Shown here in pieces: positions 27,913 through 37,164 of a DNA stretch of 64,000 bases. The number at the start of each line of letters is the position of its first letter. Positions within the stretch are counted from its first letter, which is position 1. The stretch comes from Pseudomonas asiatica (GTDB taxonomy: Bacteria; Pseudomonadota; Gammaproteobacteria; Pseudomonadales; Pseudomonadaceae). The DNA lies in contig NZ_CP157874.1 in assembly GCF_040214835.1 (NCBI RefSeq), forward strand, positions 3,166,001 through 3,230,000, read 5' to 3'. Under the pieces are notes generated by a model. The model was not told the origin of the DNA and ran no database searches. It saw nothing but the letters and a program-made list of their open reading frames with translations. A program made the position numbers and the translations under genes.

Positions 27913-29823
27913 TCAGCCGCGCAACTGTTTGAGCTTGCGGTACAGCGTCGCTCGGCTGATACCCAGCGCCTCGGCCGCCGCGGACACGTTGCCCTGATGG
28001 CGCGCCAAGGCCCCACGGATCAGCTCCAGCTCGTTGTCCTTGAGGCTGCCGGAAGGCGCGGTGCCGCAGGCCAGTTCGTCCAGCAGGCAGTCGGTGAGGT
28101 GGTCGAGGGTCAGCACCTGCTCGCCGTCCTCGCGCATGGCCAGCGCGGTGCGCACGACCATTTCCAGCTGGCGGATGTTGCCCGGCCAGTCGAAGCCTTC
28201 GAGCAACGCGGTCAGGGCCGGGGCCAAGGTCACGCCCCGGGCATCGGACTTGTCCAGCAGCCCCTGGATGATCGCCGCCAGGTCATCGCGCTCGCGCAGT
28301 GCCGGCAGGCGCAGCGACACGCCGTTGACCCGGTAGTAAAGGTCTTCGCGGAAGTGCTGCTCCTGCACCAGGCGCTTGAGGTCGCGGTGCGTGGCACAGA
28401 TCAATGCCACGTCGATGTCCTGCTCGTCGCCCGCCCCCAGCGGTGCCACTCGCCGTTCCTGCAGTACCCGCAACAAGCGCGCCTGCAGCGCCAGCGGCAT
28501 GTCGCCGATTTCGTCGAGGAACAGCGTGCCGCCATGGGCCTGCATCAGCCGGCCGACCATGCCGCCCCGGCGCGAACCGGTGAACGCGCCTTCACGGTAG
28601 CCGAACAGTTCGGACTCGATCAGCCCTTCGGGGATGGCCGCGCAGTTGACGGCCACGAACGGTTTGTCGGCGCGCGGGCTGGCCTGGTGCAGGGCCCGGG
28701 CGACGACTTCCTTGCCGGTACCGGTCTCGCCCAGCAGCAGCACCGGCAGGCCATTGCCCAGCCCCTGGCGGGCCATGCGCAGGTTGCGCGCCAGGCGCGG
28801 GTCGCCACCGGCCAGGGCGTCGAGCGCCGGCGACTGCTTGCCCGGCGCCGGCTTGCTCACCGGCGTGCTGCCGTTGACCCGGCCGTGGCGCGGCAACTGC
28901 AGCGCGCGGAAGTAGAACTCGCCCTTGGCCGTTTGCACACTGCTCACCCCGCCCTGCCACAGGCGGGCGATGAAGGCCGGTGACCGTTCACCCAGCAGGT
29001 CGCTGCTGCGCCGGCCCAACAGCTCATGGCGCGGCACCTGCAACAGCTGGCAGGCACTGTCGTTGGCAGCCAGCACTTCACCGTCCAGGCTCAGCGCCAG
29101 CAGGCCATGCCAGGCACTGTTGAGGTATTGCGGGCGGCTGTGGAAGGCCAGCACCAATTGCTCCGGGTGGCACAGGCCAAACATACGGCTTTCGATGTTG
29201 CCGGCCGCCAGCATCAGCGTCGACAGGCTGTCCTGTGGTTGCGCCATTACCCCTTCACGGGTGATGTCGAGCACGCCGATCACCTCGCCGCGCGGGTCGC
29301 GCAGGGGTACCGAAGTGCAGGAGAACGGGCTGAGGCGGTCGAGGTAATGTTCGCCGCAGTTGATCAGCGTCGGCCGGCCTTCCACCACTGCCGTGCCGAT
29401 GGCGTTGGTGCCGCGCAGTGATTCGCTCCAGCAACTGCCCGGGTGCAGGTCGCGCAGGCCCTCGCGTTGCAGCACGTGCTTCTGCCCTTCGATGGCCAGC
29501 ACATTGGCCTGGGCGTCGCCGAGGATGACGATGCCGGCCTTGCCCTGGCGCGCGACCAGGTAGTCCAGTTCCGGGGTAACGGCGTCGACCAGCAGGCGGT
29601 TGCGCTCCAGCAGCATGCGCAGGTCGTGGCCCTGCTCCAGGCCCAGACCGACCTGCTCGCCCTGCAGGCAGTCCAGGCCATGGCCCAGGCTGCGGCGCCA
29701 GGAGGCATCGATCTCGTCGCGCAGCATGCCCATTGGCAGCTCGCCTTCGCTGGCCAGTCTCAGGCGGGCCTGGCGGGATTCGTGCAGCGGGTCGTGGGCG
29801 TTTGTTATTAGTTGTCGCGCCAT
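27913..29823 (-). CDS. Sigma-54-dependent activator (AcoR type) of the amine locus
   Basis: 636 residues. An N-terminal GAF-like sensor (around VILGDAQANVLAIEG to VIGVLDIT) is followed by a PAS-like segment (LALSLDGEVLAANDSA). The AAA+ core has Walker A GETGTGKE, the sigma-54 contact loop GAFTGSRRGG, Walker B GGTLFLDEIGD and an arginine-finger region. A Fis-type helix-turn-helix closes it (NVSAAAEALGISRATLYRKLKQ). The ATG at 29823 has GGAG 8 bases upstream, and codons 5-8 hold AATAACAA, a Crc/Hfq-like motif (29802-29809). It is likely the activator of both divergent sigma-54 promoters near 20.7-21.1 kb. The inducer, presumably an amine or aldehyde, is not known from sequence. Confidence 0.92.
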   Translation of the reverse strand: MARQLITNAHDPLHESRQARLRLASEGELPMGMLRDEIDASWRRSLGHGLDCLQGEQVGLGLEQGHDLRMLLERNRLLVDAVTPELDYLVARQGKAGIVILGDAQANVLAIEGQKHVLQREGLRDLHPGSCWSESLRGTNAIGTAVVEGRPTLINCGEHYLDRLSPFSCTSVPLRDPRGEVIGVLDITREGVMAQPQDSLSTLMLAAGNIESRMFGLCHPEQLVLAFHSRPQYLNSAWHGLLALSLDGEVLAANDSACQLLQVPRHELLGRRSSDLLGERSPAFIARLWQGGVSSVQTAKGEFYFRALQLPRHGRVNGSTPVSKPAPGKQSPALDALAGGDPRLARNLRMARQGLGNGLPVLLLGETGTGKEVVARALHQASPRADKPFVAVNCAAIPEGLIESELFGYREGAFTGSRRGGMVGRLMQAHGGTLFLDEIGDMPLALQARLLRVLQERRVAPLGAGDEQDIDVALICATHRDLKRLVQEQHFREDLYYRVNGVSLRLPALRERDDLAAIIQGLLDKSDARGVTLAPALTALLEGFDWPGNIRQLEMVVRTALAMREDGEQVLTLDHLTDCLLDELACGTAPSGSLKDNELELIRGALARHQGNVSAAAEALGISRATLYRKLKQLRG

Positions 29824-29934
29824 TTTCTACTCCGGCTGTGCCCCGCAAGGTGGCGGGGAACGGGCTTGGGAATTTTCCGCAGTGTGCGGGAGAAATCCCT
29901 GGCCGTCATCAGGCTGAGGTAGAAGGTGGCATAT

Positions 29935-29953
29935 GGTGACGTTTACGTAAAGG
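29935..29953. promoter_or_regulatory. Imperfect palindrome of the TTACGT type upstream of the activator gene
   Basis: GTGACGTTTACGTAAAG contains the inverted TnACGT half-sites seen in MerR-family LiuR-type operators. It lies ~115 bases upstream of the activator start. No LiuR-like gene is in the window, so the role is uncertain. Confidence 0.3.
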
Positions 29954-29999
29954 GACACGCAGGAGCACCGCCTTGCCCAAGATCTGAAAGCTTGCGCAA

Positions 30000-30305
30000 G
30001 CTTTGTGGGAGCGGGTTCACCCGCGAAGAGGCCCTCGAGTTCGATCACGGCTGCCGCTTGATTTCAAAAAAGCCCAGGTGCCCGCCAGACACCCGGCACC
30101 GCCCCATTCGCGGGTAAACCCGCTCCCACAGGGATGGCATCGCACTTGAGATCACGCGGTACCTGTGGGAGCGGGCATGCCCGCGAACACCGGCAAAGCC
30201 GGTGCCATCCACCACGTCGTCTGCTTCGCGGGCGCGCCCGCTCCCACAGGTACTGCGCTGTCTTAGCCACCATAAAACGAAATAACTGGGCATAAGGCCG
30301 CTCCT
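30000..30305. repeat. REP cluster before the type VI island
   Basis: At least four REP-type elements in alternating orientation, including variants with the loop GGGCATGCCCGC and GGGCGCGCCCGC. 29824-30549 has no gene. The part after 30305 is AT-rich and probably holds the vgrG promoter; no clear operator was seen. Confidence 0.85.
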
Positions 30306-30549
30306 GCAGGAACAGCGTACAACTTGTTCTCAACTACATGGCCAACCCAACAACTAAGAAAAAACACTAAGTTACAAGTTTCAGAAAGTTCCTACTTATA
30401 ACCAAAAACAACAACACCCTGTTTATTTAAATCCCGCCGCAGGCCGCCTACCCTGCAAGTCCGCCCTCGCCATCAACCTTACCCCAGGCCCAATCTGCAC
30501 CAAGACTACGGCTGATACCGGAGCAATTCTTAACAAGGGAAAACACGCC

Positions 30550-32652
30550 ATGTACCGACAATCTGATCTGCGCTTCAGCTTTCAACCCTTGGCTGGCGAC
30601 ATTCAATTCGAGGTGATTTCATTCGAACTCGACGAAGCCATCAGCGCACCATTCCAGTTGAAGCTGGAGCTGATCAGTCACGAAGATGAAGTCGACTTCG
30701 GTAAGTTGCTCGACAAGCCGGTACTGTTCACGATCTGGCAGCACGAACGCCCACTGCGCTACGTGCACGGCGTGACAAGCAGCTTCAGCCAAGGTGAAAC
30801 GGGCTTTTATCGCACCCGTTACCATGCCTTGGTCGAGCCCCTCCTGGCCCGCGGCGGGTTGCGTTCGAACTGGCGAATCTTCCAGCAGAAAACCGTGCCG
30901 CAGATTCTCGAAATCATGCTCAAGCGCCAGTGCATCCTTCATTTCGAGTTGCACATTTTTGGCGACCATCAGGTGCGCGAGTTCTGCGTACAGGCCGGTG
31001 AAACAGACCTCGACTTCATCGCCCGCCTGGCGGATGAAGAGGGTTTCATCTATCGCTTCGAGCACACGCCAAAACAACACCTGCTGGTCATCACCGACCG
31101 ACTGCTGGCGCTGGGGCAGATCAGCCGAGGCGCGATCAAGAGCGAAGACGACGATGAAGGGCTTCCTGAAGAGGACGACGTCGGCCCCGTCCAGGTGCTG
31201 TACCGCGCCAACAGCGGTGGTGATCAGGCCAGGCCTTGCCTGCGCCGCCTGCGCTACAGCGAGCAGGTACGCACCGCACGACAGGTACAGCGGGACTACA
31301 CCTTCACCAACCCGCAGTACCGGCAGGAACACCGCGCAGATGACAGTGCCATCGCCCATCAGTCCCGGGATTATGAGCGCTTCGACTACCCCGGCCGTTA
31401 CAAGCGCGATGTGGTCGGCGTCCCCTTCACCGCCACGCGACTCACGGCCCTGCGCCATGACGCCCGTATTGCCGAGGTAGAGGGCGACGATGTGCGGCTG
31501 CAACCAGGCCTGAGCTTCACCCTCATCGAACACCCCCGCAAAGACCTCAACACACACTGGCGCGTGATGCGCGTGCATCACGAGGGGAGCCAATTCACCA
31601 GCCTGCAAGAAGAAGCTGCCGGAGCCGAACAGGGAACGCGCTACTCGCAGGAAGCCGTGCTGGTGCCCGGCCGGATCGAATGGCGACCTGCGCCGCTGGA
31701 CAAACCGCGCATCGATGGCCCGCACATGGCCACCGTCGTCGGTCCACCCGGCGAGGAGATCTATTGTGACGAATGGGGACGGGTCAAGGTCAGCTTCCCC
31801 TGGGATCGCGAGAGCAGAAACAACGAGTTCAGCTCCTGCTGGGTGCGCGTATCACAAGGTTGGGCAGGCGGCAGCTGGGGCTCGATGGCTATCCCACGCA
31901 TCGGCCAGGACGTGATCATCCAGTACGTCAACGCCGACCCCGACCAGCCGATGATCACCGGGCGCACCTACTGCGGGGATCAACTGCCGCCCTACGAGCT
32001 GCCGGAACACAAGACGCGCATGACCATCAAGAGTCAGACCCACAAGGGTAATGGCTTCAACGAACTGCGTTTCGAAGATGAACTGGGTCGGCAGGAAGTG
32101 TACGTGCATGCCGAAAGGAACATGAATACCAAGGTCAAACATGACCAGACCCTTAACGTCGGCAATGATCGCGCCACTGCGACAGGCCGCGACCAAAACA
32201 CCAGCATTGCGCGTGACGAGACTATCGATACGGGACGTGATCGCCGCGATCATGTTCACCAAGACCGATTCACCAGCATCGACCGCAACGATATCCATAC
32301 CATTGGCAACACAAGCCGCATCACCATTGCCGCCGACCACAGCCTGAGTATCGGCGGCAATCAGTCGCTCGTCATCGAAGGTACGCGCGCCATTGAAGCC
32401 CGTACTGCACAACGCCTGCTGACCCGGTATTACATGCTTCAGGGCACGGAACGCATCCACATCCGTGGCCCGAGCGGCAAGATCATCCTCGATACCAACG
32501 GCATCACTATCGAGGCTCCCAACATCCACTTCAAAGGCAATGTCACCTACCAGACACCTGTGCAGGCCCAGGTCGAAGCCATCGAGGCCGCCATTCGAGA
32601 AGGCTCACCGCTGATTGAAGAATGCCCCTTTGCCGGGAAGGACGACGCATGA
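30550..32652 (+). CDS. vgrG: Type VI secretion spike protein VgrG
   Basis: 700 residues. The N-terminal gp27-like part (FSFQPLAGDIQFEVISFELDEAIS onward) leads to the gp5-like OB fold with RVKVSFPWDRE, SCWVRVSQGWAGGSWGSM, IPRIGQDVIIQYVNADPDQPMITG. A C-terminal beta-helix with repeated NxxxTxGRDxxT units and a tail (about residues 580-700) follows; no separate toxin domain is obvious in the tail. VgrG caps the Hcp tube and carries effectors. AAGGGA is upstream of the ATG. The stop overlaps the DUF4123 start (ATGA). No core T6SS genes are in the window, so this is an orphan vgrG island. Confidence 0.95.
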   Translation: MYRQSDLRFSFQPLAGDIQFEVISFELDEAISAPFQLKLELISHEDEVDFGKLLDKPVLFTIWQHERPLRYVHGVTSSFSQGETGFYRTRYHALVEPLLARGGLRSNWRIFQQKTVPQILEIMLKRQCILHFELHIFGDHQVREFCVQAGETDLDFIARLADEEGFIYRFEHTPKQHLLVITDRLLALGQISRGAIKSEDDDEGLPEEDDVGPVQVLYRANSGGDQARPCLRRLRYSEQVRTARQVQRDYTFTNPQYRQEHRADDSAIAHQSRDYERFDYPGRYKRDVVGVPFTATRLTALRHDARIAEVEGDDVRLQPGLSFTLIEHPRKDLNTHWRVMRVHHEGSQFTSLQEEAAGAEQGTRYSQEAVLVPGRIEWRPAPLDKPRIDGPHMATVVGPPGEEIYCDEWGRVKVSFPWDRESRNNEFSSCWVRVSQGWAGGSWGSMAIPRIGQDVIIQYVNADPDQPMITGRTYCGDQLPPYELPEHKTRMTIKSQTHKGNGFNELRFEDELGRQEVYVHAERNMNTKVKHDQTLNVGNDRATATGRDQNTSIARDETIDTGRDRRDHVHQDRFTSIDRNDIHTIGNTSRITIAADHSLSIGGNQSLVIEGTRAIEARTAQRLLTRYYMLQGTERIHIRGPSGKIILDTNGITIEAPNIHFKGNVTYQTPVQAQVEAIEAAIREGSPLIEECPFAGKDDA

Positions 32653-33224
32653 GCCTGCACCAGCAATTAAGCGAAGGCAGCCTGTACACGGGTGTCGTCA
32701 GTGCAAGCCTGTTCGTGCTTGCCGAAGCGTCGGCCAATCCGGGCCTGCTGGGCAGGCTCGAGTTTCATTCCACCCGACACCAATGCCTATGGCACCTGGA
32801 CCATCACACCGGGCTGGAGAAGCATGCGCCATTACTGTTCCAGCTGACAGCAGGCAGCGAACTGGATGCCTGGCTTGGCGGCCTGGACGGGGCCTTCGCC
32901 TGTACTGTCGCCGAGACCACTCTGTCCCTCGAAGCCCTCGCGCGGCACCTGCGTCGCTTTGGCAAAGTCCAGGAAGGCCGACGTCGGTACTTCATGAGGC
33001 TTGGTGACCCTCGGTCGTTAAGCTTCTACGTCGGCTCACTGGTACACCAGCCAGACACCCTGGCCCGGCTGTTCGATCACGGACGCATACGCAGGCTCTA
33101 CTTTCACGATTCACGAACCGGGCTTGCACTTTGCGCACAGCCGCTGTTCGAGCAAACAGAAAGCAGCATCGAACGGGAAGGCTGCCTGGCCTGGCTGCCA
33201 TTGCGCCACGAGGTCCCTGCATGA
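32649..33224 (+). CDS. DUF4123 type VI effector chaperone (Tap/TEC-like)
   Basis: 191 residues, starting at the ATG that overlaps the vgrG stop. The pattern fits DUF4123 adaptors: an N-terminal LYTGVVSASLFVLAEAS, a central GAFACTVAETTLSLEALARHLRRF and RRYFMRLGDPRSL. Such proteins load a cognate effector onto VgrG and are encoded between vgrG and the effector, as here. Its stop overlaps the next start by 4 bases. Confidence 0.83.
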   Translation: MSLHQQLSEGSLYTGVVSASLFVLAEASANPGLLGRLEFHSTRHQCLWHLDHHTGLEKHAPLLFQLTAGSELDAWLGGLDGAFACTVAETTLSLEALARHLRRFGKVQEGRRRYFMRLGDPRSLSFYVGSLVHQPDTLARLFDHGRIRRLYFHDSRTGLALCAQPLFEQTESSIEREGCLAWLPLRHEVPA

Positions 33225-34063
33225 GCCTGCCGAAACTGAATCTGGGTGCGCTGCAAGCTGCCTCGCTACGGACCACCAACCGTCGACTGTCCCGCTTCCT
33301 GCTGGGGACGTTGGACGGTTCGATTGCGCGCTTTCATACCCGTCCCGAGGATGTTCCCCTGCTGGTAGCCAATGCGGGGGCCCTGGTCAGCAACAGGGGC
33401 TACACCTGCGGCAAGGAATACAGCTTGCTGGTGCTGAGCCATTTCTTGCTGGGTCTGGGCTGGTGGAACGACCCCGCAAGCGTATCGGTGTGGTCAATCC
33501 ACCAGGTTCCCGGCCTTACCCAGGATGAGCGACTCGACATGCTGACCGTGCGGGCAGTAGCCCACCGTATGCAGTGGGAGGGTCAACTTACCCTTATGCA
33601 TGACGTTACACGGCAGATTTTGCGCTTGCCCGATGACGATTGCGACCACGACCGGCAGTGGCGATCACTGGAGCAACTGATGACCCTGCGCGGCATACCG
33701 GCTGACGCGCAGCAGTCTTGTTACTGCTGCTATGAGTCGGATGCCAGCCGCCGCTATGCGCTGCCCGCCATCAATCACAAGGAGCTGAACGGGAACGAGA
33801 TCCTCGCCTACCGCTATTACGGAAAACGGCTACCTCAGCCGTCCGATGACCTGTACAAGCTGCCCCCGTTGCCCCGCAGCCAAGTGCTGATGCATGTGCT
33901 CCTGGCGATCGCGTTCGGTCGACACTTTTACCTCAACCCATTGTTCACCCCTTGGGTGAAGTTGCTTGAAGCCACCGACTCTCCCCGAGAGCGCTGCCGG
34001 GTGTTGGCAAGTCAATTGGCAGCCCACCAACAAGCACTCAAGGAGCCGAGCCCGCATGGTTGA
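33221..34063 (+). CDS. Unknown protein of the VgrG-effector operon
   Basis: 280 residues from the ATG overlapping the DUF4123 stop (ATGA). The family is not recognised. It has no signal peptide or clear membrane span. It is Trp-, Tyr- and Cys-rich in places (LGLGWWNDP, CYCCYES) and has PPLPRSQVLMHVLLAIAFG near the C-terminus. The fixed position between chaperone and effector, with overlapping ends, suggests a second adaptor or effector-stabilising protein. That role is inference only. Confidence 0.75.
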   Translation: MSLPKLNLGALQAASLRTTNRRLSRFLLGTLDGSIARFHTRPEDVPLLVANAGALVSNRGYTCGKEYSLLVLSHFLLGLGWWNDPASVSVWSIHQVPGLTQDERLDMLTVRAVAHRMQWEGQLTLMHDVTRQILRLPDDDCDHDRQWRSLEQLMTLRGIPADAQQSCYCCYESDASRRYALPAINHKELNGNEILAYRYYGKRLPQPSDDLYKLPPLPRSQVLMHVLLAIAFGRHFYLNPLFTPWVKLLEATDSPRERCRVLASQLAAHQQALKEPSPHG

Positions 34064-35936
34064 AGCATCTGCTTTACAAACGCTGGGGCAAGCCGCACTC
34101 AACGGGGCGCTGCCTGTTCCACCCGACATTTGCGTACCCTGCTCCCTTCCCGGCGCGCTGTTCTCTCTCGACGGTGGTGACGGCTGCGACCAGCTGCTGG
34201 GCATCCCCTCCCAGAACGGCGTCGGCCCTGCCTGGTTTCGCAACAACCCCTGGATCCGCGACCAGGCGCGCAACCACCGCGATACCTTCCTCCAGCAGGT
34301 GCTGGAGCATGCCGGCGACACGCTGGGCAATGCCTGGCTGGCTGAGTTTCATGCCTTTGCCGCCAGCGAAAAGCTGCAGTTGGTTTGCATCGACGACGAG
34401 ATCCGCCTCGACGAACTGCCCCCACCCGTACTCGACCACATGGGCGAGCGCAGCCAGCACGGTTATGCCTTTGCCCTGCACAGCAATTTCTTGTTCACCG
34501 ACCACAAGATCTATTTCGCCACCTTCACCCATGTGCAGTGGGCCGAGGCGCAACGGGAAGAGTACGTCGACGAGCACGGCACCCAGCGTATCAGCCCGCC
34601 CTACACCTGGCACACGCCCAGTGGCCTGTACCCGATCGAACAGGCCTGTGAACAGCTGGCCCGGCACTACGCCGAAGCCAAGGCCCGGGCTCGCTTCTGG
34701 CAAGGCGTCATTGGCGCGGCCGAATTCGCCCTCGGCGTGCTGGCATTCATACCGGTGGTGCGCGGCATCAAGGGCACCGTATCGCTAGGCCGCTATGCCT
34801 TCGTCGCCCTGGAAGCCGCGCTGGCCGCCGATGCCATGGTCGACGGCAGCAGCCGCATGATCACTGGCGAAGGCCTGAGTATCGGCGAGCAGTTCTTCAC
34901 CGACCTGGCGCGCCTGGCCAACCCCGACACTGCCGAGGCACGTGGCAAGCAGGTATTCATGGCCATCAACCTGGCCCTGCTGCTGCCGGCCGCCATCGGC
35001 GGCGCCCGTTGGCTGATGCACAAGTTGCGGCCCGGCAGCATGACCACCGTACGCCTCGACAACGCCGCGCTGTCGCAAGAGGAAGTCCGGCGCCTTGGCA
35101 ACCGCAGCGCCAGCGAAGTCACCGTACTGGAAACCCGCATCCAGCGACGCCCCCGTGAGGGTGAGCTGCCGGTCACCGCCCGTGAACTGCACTCGGTGGA
35201 GCGCAATGCCAGCCTGGTCGCGCTCGATGTGGCTGGCGGCAAGGCCGACTACGCCTACATGGCCACCACCCTGCGCGACCGGCTGGTGGCCATGATTCAG
35301 CACTCCATCGGGCCGATGCGCATGGGCGGCAGCCTGACCCGGGTCGTCGCCGATGCCGGCGAAGAAGCCCTGGCGGCGGCCCTGGTCAGCCACTGGAAGG
35401 TCAAGCCGGAGAACATCCTCGGCCTGAGCACCCACCCTTCCCGGCCCAGCCAGTTCGGTTTGAAGAACAAGAGCGACCAGGGGATCGACATGCTGGTGTA
35501 CGTACCACCACCGCCCTCGATGACGGTGCGTAATCCGACGACGCTGGAAATGCGGCATCACATTGATGGGCTGAAGGGGACGGCACCCGTGGAAGAGTTG
35601 AAGTTCGAGGCTGGGACGTTGTTAGTGATCGAGGTGAAGACGACTCTAGGGAAAAGCAAGACGCCTGGTTTCATCAGCACCCAGAAAGCAGGAGGCAAAG
35701 CCAACCTTCAGCGCATACAGGACTTGATTCGCAGAAAAAGACAAGGATGGGGAGAAGCCCTTACAAAAACTGACCCAGCCTTTATTACAAAGCACCAAGC
35801 AATAGAGGACAGTTTGGACTCGCGAAAAGTTTCATTCCTACATGCACAAGTATTCTTTGACTCGAAAGGTCATCCTAACACTATTGTCGGTGACCGAAGC
35901 GGAATACAAATTAATCTCTGGAACCAACATGAATAG
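34056..35936 (+). CDS. Putative type VI effector with C-terminal PD-(D/E)XK-like nuclease domain
   Basis: 626 residues; AAGGAG lies 10 bases before the ATG. An N-terminal region (about 1-205) precedes hydrophobic segments at about 218-236, 247-262 and 299-320. The C-terminal ~200 residues contain an arrangement like restriction-endonuclease folds: Glu in VADAGEEALAAAL (436-437), Asp478 in SDQGIDMLVYV, and E526-x-K528 in TLLVIEVKTT. DNA degradation in a target cell is therefore a reasonable guess. From about base 35630 the DNA becomes clearly more AT-rich, as if the toxin tip had been exchanged. It overlaps the immunity gene by 8 bases. No biochemical family was matched with certainty. Confidence 0.72.
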   Translation: MVEASALQTLGQAALNGALPVPPDICVPCSLPGALFSLDGGDGCDQLLGIPSQNGVGPAWFRNNPWIRDQARNHRDTFLQQVLEHAGDTLGNAWLAEFHAFAASEKLQLVCIDDEIRLDELPPPVLDHMGERSQHGYAFALHSNFLFTDHKIYFATFTHVQWAEAQREEYVDEHGTQRISPPYTWHTPSGLYPIEQACEQLARHYAEAKARARFWQGVIGAAEFALGVLAFIPVVRGIKGTVSLGRYAFVALEAALAADAMVDGSSRMITGEGLSIGEQFFTDLARLANPDTAEARGKQVFMAINLALLLPAAIGGARWLMHKLRPGSMTTVRLDNAALSQEEVRRLGNRSASEVTVLETRIQRRPREGELPVTARELHSVERNASLVALDVAGGKADYAYMATTLRDRLVAMIQHSIGPMRMGGSLTRVVADAGEEALAAALVSHWKVKPENILGLSTHPSRPSQFGLKNKSDQGIDMLVYVPPPPSMTVRNPTTLEMRHHIDGLKGTAPVEELKFEAGTLLVIEVKTTLGKSKTPGFISTQKAGGKANLQRIQDLIRRKRQGWGEALTKTDPAFITKHQAIEDSLDSRKVSFLHAQVFFDSKGHPNTIVGDRSGIQINLWNQHE

Positions 35937-36867
35937 ACAGACAAAAGATCGACTCAAAGTCAGCTTGAAAAAAATACACGAATGGGCGAGAGAGGACCTA
36001 CTCGTAAGGTGCGACATGCTGACGTCATACATCATGACTGGCGAAACCATCGGTATCGCTTGCAATCAGATATTCAGAATTGGCATGAACAATATTGGAA
36101 AAGGCCTACAGTTTGCACCGCAGCACCCATACGGGCCAGCGTCATTGGGTTTCGTTTCTGGCATTACACAGATGTTAATCGCTGAAGCAATCTTAATACA
36201 AAAACTTGCGGGCACTAAAGAAAGTAGCACCGGCGATTTAGATGGGACCACTCACCTAATGTTGTGCGCACTGGCTACTGGCCGGTTAGAACTGATTGAG
36301 CCCTTTCACCAAGCTATTTTCACGGGTATTCAGAATGGCTACGGTGTCAGCGATGGCCACAACCTGCCAATCGGTACCACCTTACGCTACGCCGCCTTCG
36401 GTCTGACCATCATCGGCGACTGGCTGGGCAAACCGCTCGACCTCGACAAACATGCCCTGCCCCGCGACCCAGCCTGGGGTCAATTGGTAGCTCATTGGCG
36501 CGAACCTGATCCCGATAAACTGGCGCCTATTCTGGTGGTGGCCTGCGATACCCATGTCCAACGCATCGCCCTGACATCCCGGGAACTCGACTCCGGCAAT
36601 TTCGAATTCGGCTCCCCCTTCGAGGCCGTCTACCCCGCCGAGATCCTGGCCATTCTCAACCTGCGCCGTTCGCTGGGCCTGCCGAACCCTTCCATCGACC
36701 ACCCATTGATGAAAACACCCTACGCCAGGCTGACCTGCCCGCCTGGCATGCGCTTCGAGCCGGATGAACTGCTGATGCGCTTCCTGGCTGCCGCCTGCAA
36801 ATACGATCCTGATGCCGTGCCGGCCGGCCTTTACGAAGCAATCCTGCAAAACAGCGCAAAGGATTGA
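35929..36867 (+). CDS. Putative cognate immunity protein (Imm49-like)
   Basis: 312 residues from the ATG inside the end of the effector gene. It is mostly helical with no signal peptide, consistent with cytoplasmic neutralisation of a nuclease. The pattern DLDGTTHLMLCALATGR and VYPAEILAILNLRRSLGLPNPSIDHPL resembles the Imm49 group, but this is from memory of the family and not from a search. The first ~400 bases are AT-rich and the remainder returns to normal P. putida composition, so the gene looks mosaic. It is followed 3 bases later by the PAAR gene. Confidence 0.65.
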   Translation: MNRQTKDRLKVSLKKIHEWAREDLLVRCDMLTSYIMTGETIGIACNQIFRIGMNNIGKGLQFAPQHPYGPASLGFVSGITQMLIAEAILIQKLAGTKESSTGDLDGTTHLMLCALATGRLELIEPFHQAIFTGIQNGYGVSDGHNLPIGTTLRYAAFGLTIIGDWLGKPLDLDKHALPRDPAWGQLVAHWREPDPDKLAPILVVACDTHVQRIALTSRELDSGNFEFGSPFEAVYPAEILAILNLRRSLGLPNPSIDHPLMKTPYARLTCPPGMRFEPDELLMRFLAAACKYDPDAVPAGLYEAILQNSAKD

Positions 36868-36870
36868 GCG

Positions 36871-37143
36871 ATGTCCCGACAAGGTGCGATTCGAAAAGGC
36901 GATCCCCACAGCGGGGGTGGTCGGATGGGGGAAGGAAGCGGAGTTCTTGTCAACGGGCGGCAACAATGCGTTCTCGGAGATCGTGCGCCATGCGCGCTTC
37001 ATGGAGGGACATTTGCGTTGGTCTCTGGCGGTGACGGTAGTGTCTTGTTCAACGGTATTTCGTTAGTGTTCGAGCCTGCAGAGCTTGCTTGTGGGTGCAA
37101 GGTTTCATCTACCTGTTCGGGACCTTATGCCAAAGAGGGCTGA
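36871..37143 (+). CDS. PAAR-domain spike tip protein
   Basis: 90 residues, a stand-alone PAAR protein: SRQGAIRKGDPHSGGGRM, GSGVLVNGRQQCVLGDRAPC, HGGTFALVSGGDGSVLFNG, with His and Cys residues for metal binding. It sharpens the VgrG spike. AAAGGA is upstream of the ATG. It closes the island operon vgrG-DUF4123-unknown-effector-immunity-PAAR. Confidence 0.9.
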   Translation: MSRQGAIRKGDPHSGGGRMGEGSGVLVNGRQQCVLGDRAPCALHGGTFALVSGGDGSVLFNGISLVFEPAELACGCKVSSTCSGPYAKEG

Positions 37144-37164
37144 ACGACCTGAAGATCGTGGTTT

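Noticed and set aside
30000..30305. Possible CRISPR-like repeat array
   Set aside because: Repeats are inverted REP palindromes of variable spacing with no uniform spacers and no cas genes.
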